Assembly: GCA_964486055.1 (NCBI GenBank)
Contig: CAZALE010000005.1
Span: forward strand, 151,716-215,715
Direction: 5' to 3'
DNA: 64,000 bases
Source of the DNA: J014 sp964486055
GTDB taxonomy: Bacteria > Acidobacteriota > Blastocatellia > Pyrinomonadales > Pyrinomonadaceae
The notes below the pieces were generated by a model. That model saw only the letters and a list, made by a program, of their open reading frames with translations, was not told the DNA's origin and ran no database searches. Numbering within the stretch: the first letter of the stretch is position 1; the number at the start of each line of letters is the position of its first letter. Positions 9,281-17,967 of the stretch are shown one piece after another. The position numbers were made by a program, and so were the translations under genes.

Positions 9281-9705
9281 TGGTTACTTGCCGAGAGAAT
9301 ATTTCTCTTATATTTAGCAAAATCTCGAGCCCAGCATCTATCCATAACGACTAATAGCCCCGCAGCTTCAGCTAGTTTTGCTGCTTCTTCGTTAATTACG
9401 CCTTCCTGTAACCATACAGCTTTTGCATTTATCTGTATCGCCTGGTTTACTACCTCAACAGCTGCCTCAGATCTGCGAAAAACACTTACCAAATCAACTT
9501 TCTCTGGAATAGAAAGAAGATCGGGGAAAGCTTGCTCTCCTAATACATTCTTTTCGTTTGGATTTACGGGGATTATGCGATAGCCGTTCTCTTTCATAAA
9601 TGAAGCAACACTGTTAGAAGGACGAAACTCGTTTGAAGATAATCCAACTACTGCTATGGTTTTACACTCTTTAAATATGCGTTCGATGGTTTCTATTTCG
9701 TTCAT
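9277..9705 (-). CDS. CoA-binding protein (YccU family)
   Basis: A 142-residue single-domain protein with the Rossmann-like CoA-binding fold: IAVVGLSSNEFRPSNSVA at the N-terminus, then IIPVNPNE and AKAVWLQEG. It matches the YccU-type stand-alone proteins related to succinyl-CoA synthetase alpha. Ligand and role are unproven. It sits between the FHA gene (5 bp) and moaB (4-bp overlap), so it is probably in one transcript with both. Confidence 0.87.
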   Translation of the reverse strand: MNEIETIERIFKECKTIAVVGLSSNEFRPSNSVASFMKENGYRIIPVNPNEKNVLGEQAFPDLLSIPEKVDLVSVFRRSEAAVEVVNQAIQINAKAVWLQEGVINEEAAKLAEAAGLLVVMDRCWARDFAKYKRNILSASNH

Positions 9706-9710
9706 TAATT

Positions 9711-10730
9711 TTATACTCTCGGTGATTGGATTTTTAGCAGATAACTACAAACTTTTATCGTCATTCCTGGTCGAATAAGAATTTTTTGACCAGCGGGTAT
9801 TAATTGATTTTCAATGAAAGTAGGATTTTTGCCTTCACTAACTGCATAAATATTGCCAGCTTCCCAGATGAGTTTTAGATGGTGCCGACTGATTTCTAAA
9901 TCTCCTTGAAGAGCTATGTCGACGGGTTTTGATTTTGAACCTCGTCCAATCACTACTTCTGGCTTGTAGATAGGAATCACATTTTGTCTTATCCCATTGT
10001 GCCAGATTTCAAGTTTGTAAAACTCTGGGATTTTATTGACAATTCTGGTGACTTCCTCGCCTTCATCTGGTGCTGCGCTGATTATCGTGGGAGGTACATC
10101 AGAAGATGGCACATCTTTTAAAACTGTAGTTTTTGGTGGCTCGCTCATCACAGGCGAACTTGGCGTAGATTGAATTTTGTGCTGAGGGGTGAATTGCGAT
10201 GGGGGTTGAGGTATATGATGAGTAATTGGTTTAGGGTGTTCTACATCCCTAGATTGCGGGATCGCGCTAAGTTGTGAGCCTCTATGTCTGGAGAAAACGC
10301 TGGTTATTCCACTTGAGCCATCATCCCAAGTATGCTGAACCCTTATCTCCCCTTTGCTCAGAGTCCCATCTGTCCTTAACTCCAGCGACAATTTTTTTAT
10401 CTTTAACTCTTTGCCGGCAGCAATTTCCTTGGCTCTTTGTCCGAGGATGTAATATAAACTTTCTTGCAACCCATGCCTTTTCACGCCACGCCATTCTTGA
10501 TCATCTTCTTCACTGATGAAAATGATATATTCACTCGGTATTAGCACCGATCCTTGAGGCAATCGAATCACTTCACGTCTCATGATTTCCTCGACTGCTC
10601 TGGCTACTCTCACTATGAAATCCTCTGCAGCGCTTTTTGGATTTTTCTCTGCTTCCCTGATTGCATCCTCTAAGGCTGTTTCAGCCTCTTCACCGTCAAT
10701 CCAGCGCCTTATTTTCTCAAGCAATCCCAT
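9711..10730 (-). CDS. FhaA-like protein: DUF3662 domain plus FHA domain
   Basis: The N-terminal 120 residues match the FhaA N-terminal (DUF3662) pattern: MGLLEKIRRWIDG, an acidic helix, then IPSEYIIFISEEDDQ. A low-complexity proline-rich linker follows (about residues 150-225). The C-terminal FHA phosphothreonine-binding domain has IGRGSKSKPVDI and ISRHHLKL, the latter holding the Ser-Arg-His recognition core. FhaA proteins of actinobacteria bind phosphorylated cell-wall proteins. Here the gene lies 12 bp downstream of a Ser/Thr kinase gene, so the kinase is the likely source of its phospho-ligand. Confidence 0.88.
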   Translation of the reverse strand: MGLLEKIRRWIDGEEAETALEDAIREAEKNPKSAAEDFIVRVARAVEEIMRREVIRLPQGSVLIPSEYIIFISEEDDQEWRGVKRHGLQESLYYILGQRAKEIAAGKELKIKKLSLELRTDGTLSKGEIRVQHTWDDGSSGITSVFSRHRGSQLSAIPQSRDVEHPKPITHHIPQPPSQFTPQHKIQSTPSSPVMSEPPKTTVLKDVPSSDVPPTIISAAPDEGEEVTRIVNKIPEFYKLEIWHNGIRQNVIPIYKPEVVIGRGSKSKPVDIALQGDLEISRHHLKLIWEAGNIYAVSEGKNPTFIENQLIPAGQKILIRPGMTIKVCSYLLKIQSPRV

Positions 10731-10742
10731 AGTTATCCTCTA

Positions 10743-12191
10743 TCAACTTGCAGACTTTAATTCTATGTATTTTCCGTTAACCCATCCACGATCAGCGTCG
10801 GTTTGTTTTCTTTTCTGACGGGAATATTCTATCACATCAATCTCGTACCAATCGTCTTGAGATCTTAGGATTTTAACTTTTGAACCTTTAGGTAATAACC
10901 CAATGGGTGCGTCTTTTAGACCTGGAGTAGGACGAATATTAACATCAGTTGTAGCAATACCCTCTTTGCTTTTCAGAAAATCCTCTATACTTGGGATTGT
11001 GACATTATTTTTTAGATAGATTTGAGTCGCAAATAAAGCAATAGCTAACAGAGTTATCAATAGAGAAGCTTTTATGAAGTGTCTATGCCTGAGCCTTGTA
11101 GCGGATGATTTACTTTCTTCAAAATTAAATAATTTGATTTCCTCAGGAGTTTGGTTATTCTGTGGCAGAATGTTGGTAGTCTGATAAATTAATGAGCTTT
11201 GCGGTAGACTTTGGGTCTGATTTAAATCGTGAAGAGTTTTGAAATCAGGACTGTCAGGTATCAGGTCGGTATAACCATCAGAAATTCTCTCACTGGGTAG
11301 AACAAGCTCGTTTGTTGTTTTGGTGGGTGACTCGACTGTGATTGCTATATCTGACCAAAACTCTTGAATACTTTGATGTCGATCAGCTGGATTATCCTGC
11401 GTCGCACGTTCTAACACTTTCAGAAACTTTTGACATGCTTTGTCATTCTTAAATTCATCGGGGAGGCTAGTAATTGGTTTATTAATAAATTCTCGCGGTA
11501 TCTTGCCAGTCAGGAGAACATATGCGGTTTTTGCCAGAGAGTATATATCGGCTGCTGGTGTTATTTTATCGTTTAAGAGTTCATCTGGATTGAGTGGGCT
11601 ATGTTCCGGAGGTGCATAAACATTAGTGCCAACCTTTGTAACCGGAGCTATGAGCTCTGAAAATCTAGCTACCCCGAAATCTGTTATTTTCACCGTCTTT
11701 TGATCTTTTGTGAGAAGTAAATTTTGAGGTTTTATGTCACGATGTATTATTCCTTTTTCGTGAGCTTTCATTAAACCAGCACAAACTTGTTCCAAATGAT
11801 AAACGACTTGGTTTAAGGGTAATCCTTTAGGACGACATAATTTTGATAAATCTCCTCCGGGCAGATATTCAAGAATTAAATAGTGAAAAATTCTATTGTT
11901 GTTATCTTTTGCAGTCCCATGACCTAATCTACTGACGATGTTTGGATGTCTTACTAAATCAAGAATTTTAGCCTCGTTTTCGAAGTTCTCTATAAGCGTT
12001 CTCTCTAAATCTTCATCAATGTCGCCCTGCAGTTTAGTGTTTAGCGCTTTTATTACAACGTAGAAATAAGGTGAGTCTGGCGAGGCATAGCGATCCCTAG
12101 CTAGGTAAATTTCAGCGTAACTACCTTTTCCTAACCTTTCTTCAATTATGTAGCGCTCATTAAGAAGAACCCTTGTGACGCTCAGCTCCAT
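10743..12191 (-). CDS. Membrane Ser/Thr protein kinase with extracellular SH3 domain
   Basis: A 482-residue Hanks-type kinase. The glycine loop is GKGSYAEIYLA (from residue 21), the ATP lysine is K48, and the loop HRDIKPQN and DFG motif (TDFGVARF) are intact. After a linker there is one membrane span (about residues 378-398, ASLLITLLAIALFATQIYL) and a C-terminal bacterial SH3-like domain with NIRPTPG, LPKGSKVKIL and GWVNGKYIEL. SH3 domains of this type often bind peptidoglycan, so it may sense the wall. A ribosome site (GGAG) precedes the ATG at 12191. The downstream FHA gene is a natural partner. Confidence 0.93.
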   Translation of the reverse strand: MELSVTRVLLNERYIIEERLGKGSYAEIYLARDRYASPDSPYFYVVIKALNTKLQGDIDEDLERTLIENFENEAKILDLVRHPNIVSRLGHGTAKDNNNRIFHYLILEYLPGGDLSKLCRPKGLPLNQVVYHLEQVCAGLMKAHEKGIIHRDIKPQNLLLTKDQKTVKITDFGVARFSELIAPVTKVGTNVYAPPEHSPLNPDELLNDKITPAADIYSLAKTAYVLLTGKIPREFINKPITSLPDEFKNDKACQKFLKVLERATQDNPADRHQSIQEFWSDIAITVESPTKTTNELVLPSERISDGYTDLIPDSPDFKTLHDLNQTQSLPQSSLIYQTTNILPQNNQTPEEIKLFNFEESKSSATRLRHRHFIKASLLITLLAIALFATQIYLKNNVTIPSIEDFLKSKEGIATTDVNIRPTPGLKDAPIGLLPKGSKVKILRSQDDWYEIDVIEYSRQKRKQTDADRGWVNGKYIELKSAS

Positions 12192-12556
12192 TTAAATTCT
12201 CCAACTTACGTTCCATTTTATATTCTAAAATTAATCTAAAAAAACGGAAAGTTTTTTCTTAAAGCTTCATGGTTTCAGCTATTCTCGTCCCCTTATGTAA
12301 TTAGAACCACCACAGCGAATTGTTTTATTATTCTACAAAATAAATCCTATCCTTGGAGTACACGAGCAATTGTGGGCTTTTCGGACTGAGATTTAAAAAG
12401 TGAGCCTGTGTCATGGCAATTTACTTGATGGAGTGATTAGAACATCTGGGCTATAATTCTCTCTAAATTAACACTTAAATTCAGATTCTCTTTTTATGGA
12501 AGTGGCCTAAGTTGATTTAAGGGCTTTCCAGGCAAGGAAAGCCCCTGAATCAGATG
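12192..12556. other. Intergenic stretch, 365 bp
   Basis: AT-rich spacer between two minus-strand genes. It must hold the promoter of the kinase operon near its left end; a TATAAA lies at about 12216 on the minus strand, without a convincing -35. Its right end holds the hairpin listed separately. No reading frame with a ribosome site was found. Confidence 0.6.
12521..12544 (-). terminator. Hairpin after the S9 peptidase gene
   Basis: A perfect 9-bp stem (GGGCTTTCC / GGAAAGCCC) with a six-base loop, 13 bp beyond the peptidase stop. The trailing sequence on the minus strand is TTAAATC, not a strong T run, so it may stabilise the mRNA rather than end transcription. Confidence 0.55.
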
Positions 12557-14893
12557 TTATTTATTGGCCTTAGTAGCGGTGAAATTCAGTGGTGGAAGGC
12601 CAGGGGCTGATAGATTGCCTTTCATGTTCCCAGATTCATCAACGCTGGCAGTCAACTCTAATTCCAAGGTTTGTCCTTGAAAATCGATTTTGATGGTTCC
12701 TTTCAAGTTTCTACCGCTAACCTTACCATCTTCAATTTTTCCTGTACCGTTCGGTCCTTTTATGTCAGCTGTAAACTGAGCAGCATTTTGATTGAATTCT
12801 ATAGTAATAGGAAATTCCTGTCCTTGCGCTTGCACGGTAGCGTACCATTTACCGGTCAGATTAATAGATGGCGCTTCGTTCATAGTGATTTGAATTGGAG
12901 GCTTAACTGTTCTGACATCTACTGTAATTTCCTTTAATCTCTGCATGACCTCAGGCGAACCTCCTCTCTGATATCGTCCACCTAGATACTTGGCTAAAAA
13001 TTCTTCAGCCCTTGCATAAAGAGCCATCAAATTCACAGGCCGAATGAAGCCATGCCCTTCGTCTGGAGCCAGTAAGTATTCAACAGGATAGCCACGTTCG
13101 CGTAATGCCACAACTATTTGATCTGCCTCGCTTTGTTTGACTCTTGGGTCATTTGCTCCATGGACTATCATTAGCGGTGTTTTTATTTTCTCAACATGTG
13201 TGAGTGGCGATTGCCTAGTCAGTTGAGCCTTACCCTCTGGTGTTCTGGGGTCACCCATTCTTTCGAGAAACACTGTTTTCACGGCTGCCCAGTATGGTGG
13301 GATTGTTTCCAAGAGTGTAATCAGGTTAGAAGGAGCAACTATTGCGATTGCTGCTGTGTAGAGATCTGGCGTGAATGTGACACCTGCTAGCGTAGCATAG
13401 CCTCCGTAACTACCGCCCATTATGCCTACGCGCTTTGAATCCGCGATTCCTTGGTTGATAAGATATTTTACCCCCCACGTTATATCATCCTGCATGAGAT
13501 CGCCCCACTGTTTATTGCCAGCATTCAAGAACTTTTTTCCATATCCTGTAGAGCCTCTGAAGTTAGGTTGCAATACTGCATAGCCACGATTAGCTAGGAA
13601 TTGAGCGAGGCTATTATAACCCCAAACATCGCGTGCCCACGGCCCACCGTGTGGAACGACGACTAATGGTAGATTTTTAGGTTCGAGTCCTTTAGGCAAA
13701 GTTAGATATGCGGGTATCTCGAGGCCATCGGATGATTTATAACGGATGACCTGCATCTGAGACAAAGCCTCACGAGGCAATCGATCACGTACTTTGTAAA
13801 GCTGAGTTAATTTCTTTGTCCGACGGTCGAAAAGTGAGACTATACCTGGTTCTGTGTCGCTATATGCAGTTACTATCATCAGGCTTTCATCATCGGTCAA
13901 TGAATTAAAGCTTACCTCTTTTTCCTCTCCGAATAGTTTTCGTAAGAGGTTATAGTCATTTTCGAACTGCTTATCTTTGAAATAGACTCTAGGCTTATCG
14001 TCGAAGTAAGCTGTGGATATGATCTTTTTAGTTTTTTCAGAGATGAAAACTGAGGCAAGATCGACTCGATTCAATGGGTCCTGCTCTACTAACTCTTCCT
14101 TCCCAGTCTCTGTGTCAAGCAAAACAAGGCGGATCAGATCAACATTGTCACCTTTGTTGCTCAGAAGATACAAGCGCTTATTGTCTTGATGAAAAGCTAA
14201 AGGCGTGCAGCTTTCAAATACATTACATGAATAGATTTTTTTGAGACTGCCATCTTGCTGAATCGTATAGATCTCGCTTTCACCTTGCTCTGTGGTTTTC
14301 ATTACTATTCTTAATTTATCTTGATTATCGAACATCCACCCGATTGTTCTATCGCGATTCTCACGAATCAAGGTCTTTTCACCTGTGGAGATCTTAATCT
14401 GATACAAGTCATGCCATGCTGGATCTCGCAGATTTAACCCAACGTAAATGCTGTCTGGGTCGCTCTTTGGAAGATGGAGTATGATGGCTCTAGCCTTCTG
14501 AGCCTGTGTTAAATTTCTAGCGGTTGGTATTTTGTCCTCAGTAGCTTCAGCTGGATTTACGGCGTAAACATTAAAGTTCTCATCGCCGTCATTATCTTTG
14601 ACAAACAAAATATATTTTCCATCTCGACTCCAGAAATAAGACGCTATTGGCCTCTTGGTCTCAGCAGTTACCACTTTGGCTTTATCAAAAGGTGCATCTT
14701 TCTCTTTGACCCAAATGTTTCTTACGTCTTTGTAGGGTTTTATGAATGAGATATGTTTTCCGTCAGGTGAAATTTGTGCTCCAGCTATCTCTGGATTGCC
14801 GAAAAATATCTCTCTATCTATCAAAGGCGGCAACTGCGCCCTTAGATTCACGAATGATACTAGGAAAATAACAAGTAAAAGAATCTTTTTCAT
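12557..14893 (-). CDS. Secreted S9 family peptidase (prolyl oligopeptidase/acylaminoacyl type)
   Basis: A 778-residue peptidase with a signal peptide (MKKILLLVIFLVSFVNLRAQ). The first half is a WD40-like beta-propeller (residues about 25-390). The catalytic alpha/beta hydrolase domain has Ser495 in GGSYGGY, Asp582 in HGANDPRV and His614 in DEGHGF. A C-terminal extension of about 90 residues (from NLTGKWYATV) looks like an extra beta-sandwich that most S9 peptidases lack. I start at 14893, where GGAGGG stands six bases ahead of MKKIL; the upstream open frame to 14950 would hide the signal peptide. It probably degrades peptides in the periplasm. Confidence 0.94.
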   Translation of the reverse strand: MKKILLLVIFLVSFVNLRAQLPPLIDREIFFGNPEIAGAQISPDGKHISFIKPYKDVRNIWVKEKDAPFDKAKVVTAETKRPIASYFWSRDGKYILFVKDNDGDENFNVYAVNPAEATEDKIPTARNLTQAQKARAIILHLPKSDPDSIYVGLNLRDPAWHDLYQIKISTGEKTLIRENRDRTIGWMFDNQDKLRIVMKTTEQGESEIYTIQQDGSLKKIYSCNVFESCTPLAFHQDNKRLYLLSNKGDNVDLIRLVLLDTETGKEELVEQDPLNRVDLASVFISEKTKKIISTAYFDDKPRVYFKDKQFENDYNLLRKLFGEEKEVSFNSLTDDESLMIVTAYSDTEPGIVSLFDRRTKKLTQLYKVRDRLPREALSQMQVIRYKSSDGLEIPAYLTLPKGLEPKNLPLVVVPHGGPWARDVWGYNSLAQFLANRGYAVLQPNFRGSTGYGKKFLNAGNKQWGDLMQDDITWGVKYLINQGIADSKRVGIMGGSYGGYATLAGVTFTPDLYTAAIAIVAPSNLITLLETIPPYWAAVKTVFLERMGDPRTPEGKAQLTRQSPLTHVEKIKTPLMIVHGANDPRVKQSEADQIVVALRERGYPVEYLLAPDEGHGFIRPVNLMALYARAEEFLAKYLGGRYQRGGSPEVMQRLKEITVDVRTVKPPIQITMNEAPSINLTGKWYATVQAQGQEFPITIEFNQNAAQFTADIKGPNGTGKIEDGKVSGRNLKGTIKIDFQGQTLELELTASVDESGNMKGNLSAPGLPPLNFTATKANK

Positions 14894-14964
14894 TTTTCCC
14901 TCCGCTTGTTGAATTGAATTTCCGGAGCCATTTACGAAAAAACATTGCAATTAGTTTCAGGGAT

Positions 14965-15402
14965 TTAACTAAGATCTAGCCAACGTCGCTTTCTAAACTT
15001 TTGTTCGCTGAAGAAACCTTTAATCAATTCTATTTTCAGGGAGGGCTCGAGGACGATGCTAACCACGTCGTATCGGTAAGGTGTTCCCTCAATAGACATG
15101 AGGCGTCGGTAAATTCTTGCGGCACGTATAATTTGTCGTTGTTTTTTTAAATCAACTGCCGTTAAAGGTGAGGCGAAGCTTTCAGATCTTCTGGTTTTCA
15201 CTTCAATAAAACAGAGATGATTTTTGTCATATGCGATGATATCTATTTCAGCCGTTACCGTTGCGCCCTTTCTGTTTCTACCGACTGGAGTTTTAAAGTT
15301 TGCACAAACGATTTGATATCCACAATCTCTTAAATAGCAGTAAGCAATAAACTCACCAATCTCTCCTAGGTCTTGCGATTTTGGTTCATTCATGATTTTC
15401 AT
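14965..15402 (-). CDS. YraN/UPF0102 family endonuclease-like protein
   Basis: A 145-residue protein of the UPF0102 family, a restriction-endonuclease-like fold of uncertain role, commonly annotated as a Holliday-junction-resolvase-related nuclease. The pattern is GEIGEFIAYCYLRDCGY, then AEIDIIAYD and FIEVKTRR, giving the E-x(n)-D-x(n)-ExK catalytic arrangement. The length is slightly above average because of an insertion (GRNRKGATVT) before the active site. Starts are possible at 15405 (GTG), 15402 or 15393 (ATG). It may share a transcript with the S9 peptidase. Confidence 0.85.
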   Translation of the reverse strand: MKIMNEPKSQDLGEIGEFIAYCYLRDCGYQIVCANFKTPVGRNRKGATVTAEIDIIAYDKNHLCFIEVKTRRSESFASPLTAVDLKKQRQIIRAARIYRRLMSIEGTPYRYDVVSIVLEPSLKIELIKGFFSEQKFRKRRWLDLS

Positions 15403-15447
15403 CACTGAATGTCAAAGTTATTTTGTTGTATCATAATTTAAGATGAT

Positions 15448-15915
15448 ATGAAATTGATTGTAAAGTCTTTGATTGGAGTTATTTTTTTTGGTATTGCCGT
15501 TATTCAATTCATAAGACCTAATCTGAGCAATCCGCCAGTTACTGAGTCGAAGAGGATAGAGCACTCAATCGAGGTTCCACCCGATGTTCAAGCTATTTTA
15601 AATAGGTCCTGTAAGGATTGTCATTCTAATGAAACTATTTATCCATGGTATTCCAATGTTCAGCCCATCGGTTGGTTTATCACAGATCACGTTGAGGAGG
15701 GGCGTAGAGAGCTGAATTTTTCTGAGTGGGGTAGCTACTCGGAAAGCAGGAAAAGACGCAAGCTTGAACAGATATGTGAACAAACGGAGTCAGGTGAAAT
15801 GCCATTGCCTTCATATCTGATCATGCATCCTGATGCCAAACTTTCAGCAAATGATGTGAAAATTTTATGTGATTGGACAGAAAAAGAGATACAAAGAATT
15901 CCAGAAGAGAAATAA
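15448..15915 (+). CDS. Membrane-anchored haem-binding domain protein
   Basis: A 155-residue protein with an N-terminal anchor (VKSLIGVIFFGIAVIQFI) and a Haem_bd-type domain. The haem attachment motif is CKDCHSNET near residue 53, followed by the family pattern YPWYSNVQPIGWFITDHVEEGR and LNFSEW. The C-terminal part carries MPLPSYLIMHPDAKLS, a likely distal methionine ligand. It is expected to be exported and to bind one c-type haem; its electron partner is unknown. Transcribed divergently from yraN. Confidence 0.87.
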   Translation: MKLIVKSLIGVIFFGIAVIQFIRPNLSNPPVTESKRIEHSIEVPPDVQAILNRSCKDCHSNETIYPWYSNVQPIGWFITDHVEEGRRELNFSEWGSYSESRKRRKLEQICEQTESGEMPLPSYLIMHPDAKLSANDVKILCDWTEKEIQRIPEEK

Positions 15916-15934
15916 AAAGACGAGAGGGATAAAG

Positions 15935-16414
15935 ATGATCGATGGAAAAGAACAGTTTTTCATGATGCGTGCGATTGAGCTAGCTATTGAAGGCGCTAGA
16001 GCTAATTCTGGTGGACCATTTGGTGCTGTAATCGTAAAGAATGGCGAGATTATAGGTGAGGGTTGGAATCAAGTCACTTCCACCAGTGACCCTACAGCTC
16101 ACGCAGAAATAGTGGCTATACGACGTGCCTGTGAAAAATTGGGAACCTTCCATCTGGAAGGTTGTGTCATTTACACATCTTGCGAGCCTTGTCCAATGTG
16201 TCTAGGTGCTATCTACTGGGCAAAACTAGAGAAAATCTTTTATTCTTGCACGCGCAAAGATGCTGCCTCAATCGGTTTTGCTGATGATTTTATTTACGAA
16301 GAAATGAGTTTGCGGCCGCAAGACCGAAGTGTTAAAGCCATGTGCATTCTAAGAGAGCAAGGATTAAAAGCCTTCAAGTTTTGGGAAGATAAACCAGAGA
16401 AAGTTCTATACTAA
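15935..16414 (+). CDS. guaD: Guanine deaminase (CDA fold)
   Basis: A 159-residue cytidine-deaminase-fold enzyme. The zinc site is intact: HAE in TAHAEIVAI and PCPMC in SCEPCPMCLGA. The segment IGFADDFIYEE is characteristic of the bacterial guanine deaminase branch (Bacillus GuaD) rather than tRNA adenosine deaminase TadA. The ending FWEDKPEKVLY also fits GuaD, whose tail completes the partner active site. The ATG at 15935 has GAGAGGG ahead of it; the frame stays open upstream into the haem-protein gene. It converts guanine to xanthine. Confidence 0.88.
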   Translation: MIDGKEQFFMMRAIELAIEGARANSGGPFGAVIVKNGEIIGEGWNQVTSTSDPTAHAEIVAIRRACEKLGTFHLEGCVIYTSCEPCPMCLGAIYWAKLEKIFYSCTRKDAASIGFADDFIYEEMSLRPQDRSVKAMCILREQGLKAFKFWEDKPEKVLY

Positions 16415-16501
16415 ACCCGTTTGAGCACACGGTTAGTTCTTAAAATGGCTTTGATAGATTCAATCAAAATTTTCGGTGTTTTACCAGCATGTAGAAGCAT
16501 T

Positions 16502-17929
16502 TCAAGGATTCAGAAGGGCAAGGAGTCTGTCGGCCCAGTCAGACCTTTGGCTTCTGAGAATTTCATATTGTGTAAAAGCAGCATCCTTATCGCCGGCTCG
16601 TAGGTAGCTTCTACCAAGATTATATCGAGCCTTATCGAGCGATGGATTAAGATTCAATGCAGAATTGAATGAATTTATTGCCTCAGTTAATTTTCCAGCT
16701 TCTAAGTAACTTTCGCCTAAGTAGTTATAAACATTTGCGTCTTGCTTGTAGTTTTTGAGGGTTTCGAAGATTTGTATCGCTTCCTCATATCGTTTTTGTT
16801 TAAAGTAAGCTAGTCCCAATTTCTCAAGCGCTCCGATGTGATCAGGTTTTTGAGTAATGGCACGCTTATAAGCTAGAATTTCTTCTTCATTACGGTTTAG
16901 TTTATTGAGAGCTAATCCTAGGGCGTAGAATGCATCCGCATTTGATGGATCAAGTTTGATTGCCTGTTTGTATGCTTCAGCTGCCTCTTTAAATTGACCT
17001 AATGCAAAACTCGATGTTCCGATATTAAGCCAAGCCTCCGGCCAATCTGGGCGTATCGCAACTACCTTTTTTGAAGCTTTTAATGCTTCTTGATGTAGAC
17101 CCAACATTCCATAGCAAAAACCTGCCTGATACCAAGCCTCAGCATAACTCGGATCAATTTCCGTGGCTTTCTCGAAGAAAGTGAGTGCCTTCGTGTAATC
17201 ATCGAGTGAGAGCCGAGCTAGCCCCTGAGAGTATAAATTTTGAGCCATTATGCGCTTACTCTTCTGCATTTCCAAGTTAAATGCAGCGAAACTTTGAGAC
17301 AAGGTTGGTTTCAGCTGGAGGATTCTTTCGCTAGGAACGGCAAAATTTATGTTTTGTCCCTCTACAGCTTGTAAGGTGGCGACTCCGACGACTTGACCTC
17401 GCATATTAACAACTGGCGATCCAGAAGATCCAGGAGAGATTGCAGCCGTTATCTGAATGATTTTGCCATAACCTGGGATTTCCCGCACAGCTGATACTAT
17501 ACCATTGGAGACAGATCCCTCCAGACCAAAGGGATTGCCTATTACTAAGACAGATTCGCCTTCCTGAGGAGTACTACGATCGATTGGCAAGGGAAACACC
17601 ATTGATTGTGGCACATCTACTCTTAATAAGGCTAAGTCCCCTTCAGCATCTATTGCCAGAATTGCCTTAACATCGAATTTTCTCCCATTAAGAAGGTGTA
17701 TCTCGGCACTAGCCGACTTTTCTATTACGTGTCGATTAGTTATTACTTTGTCGTAATCGATGAAAAATCCACTCCCACGAGAGATTAAATTTCCTTTTTC
17801 ATCAAAGGTTTCTATTGCTACGGCTGAGGGTTTTATGCGTCTGACAAGCTCAGGTAGATTTTCTTGAGAGAAATTGCAGAGGTAAAGAATAAATAAACAT
17901 AGACAAACTTGTGGGATTCGTCGCATCAT
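16502..17929 (-). CDS. HtrA-like trypsin-fold serine protease fused to TPR repeats
   Basis: A 475-residue exported protein with a signal peptide ending about residue 21. The protease domain has the triad His67 (TNRHVI), Asp98 (GDLALL) and Ser169 (GSSGSP). HtrA proteins carry a PDZ domain next; here there is none. Instead residues about 220-470 form at least six TPR repeats (AWYQAGFCYGMLG, ADAFYALGLALNK, NVYNYLGESYLEAG and others). The fusion suggests a protease brought to protein partners by TPRs. The frame also allows a TTG start at 17935; I use the ATG at 17929. Confidence 0.9.
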   Translation of the reverse strand: MMRRIPQVCLCLFILYLCNFSQENLPELVRRIKPSAVAIETFDEKGNLISRGSGFFIDYDKVITNRHVIEKSASAEIHLLNGRKFDVKAILAIDAEGDLALLRVDVPQSMVFPLPIDRSTPQEGESVLVIGNPFGLEGSVSNGIVSAVREIPGYGKIIQITAAISPGSSGSPVVNMRGQVVGVATLQAVEGQNINFAVPSERILQLKPTLSQSFAAFNLEMQKSKRIMAQNLYSQGLARLSLDDYTKALTFFEKATEIDPSYAEAWYQAGFCYGMLGLHQEALKASKKVVAIRPDWPEAWLNIGTSSFALGQFKEAAEAYKQAIKLDPSNADAFYALGLALNKLNRNEEEILAYKRAITQKPDHIGALEKLGLAYFKQKRYEEAIQIFETLKNYKQDANVYNYLGESYLEAGKLTEAINSFNSALNLNPSLDKARYNLGRSYLRAGDKDAAFTQYEILRSQRSDWADRLLALLNP

Positions 17930-17937
17930 CTTCAAGG

Positions 17938-17967
17938 ATTATACGGCATTATAGCCTGTAAATTCAA
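17938..17967 (-). promoter_or_regulatory. Candidate sigma-70 promoter for the HtrA-TPR gene
   Basis: On the minus strand a TTGAAT box (17962-17967) is 18 bp from a perfect TATAAT (17938-17943). A second perfect TATAAT lies at 17948-17953. Transcription would start only a few bases before the gene, giving a leaderless or near-leaderless message. Confidence 0.45.
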
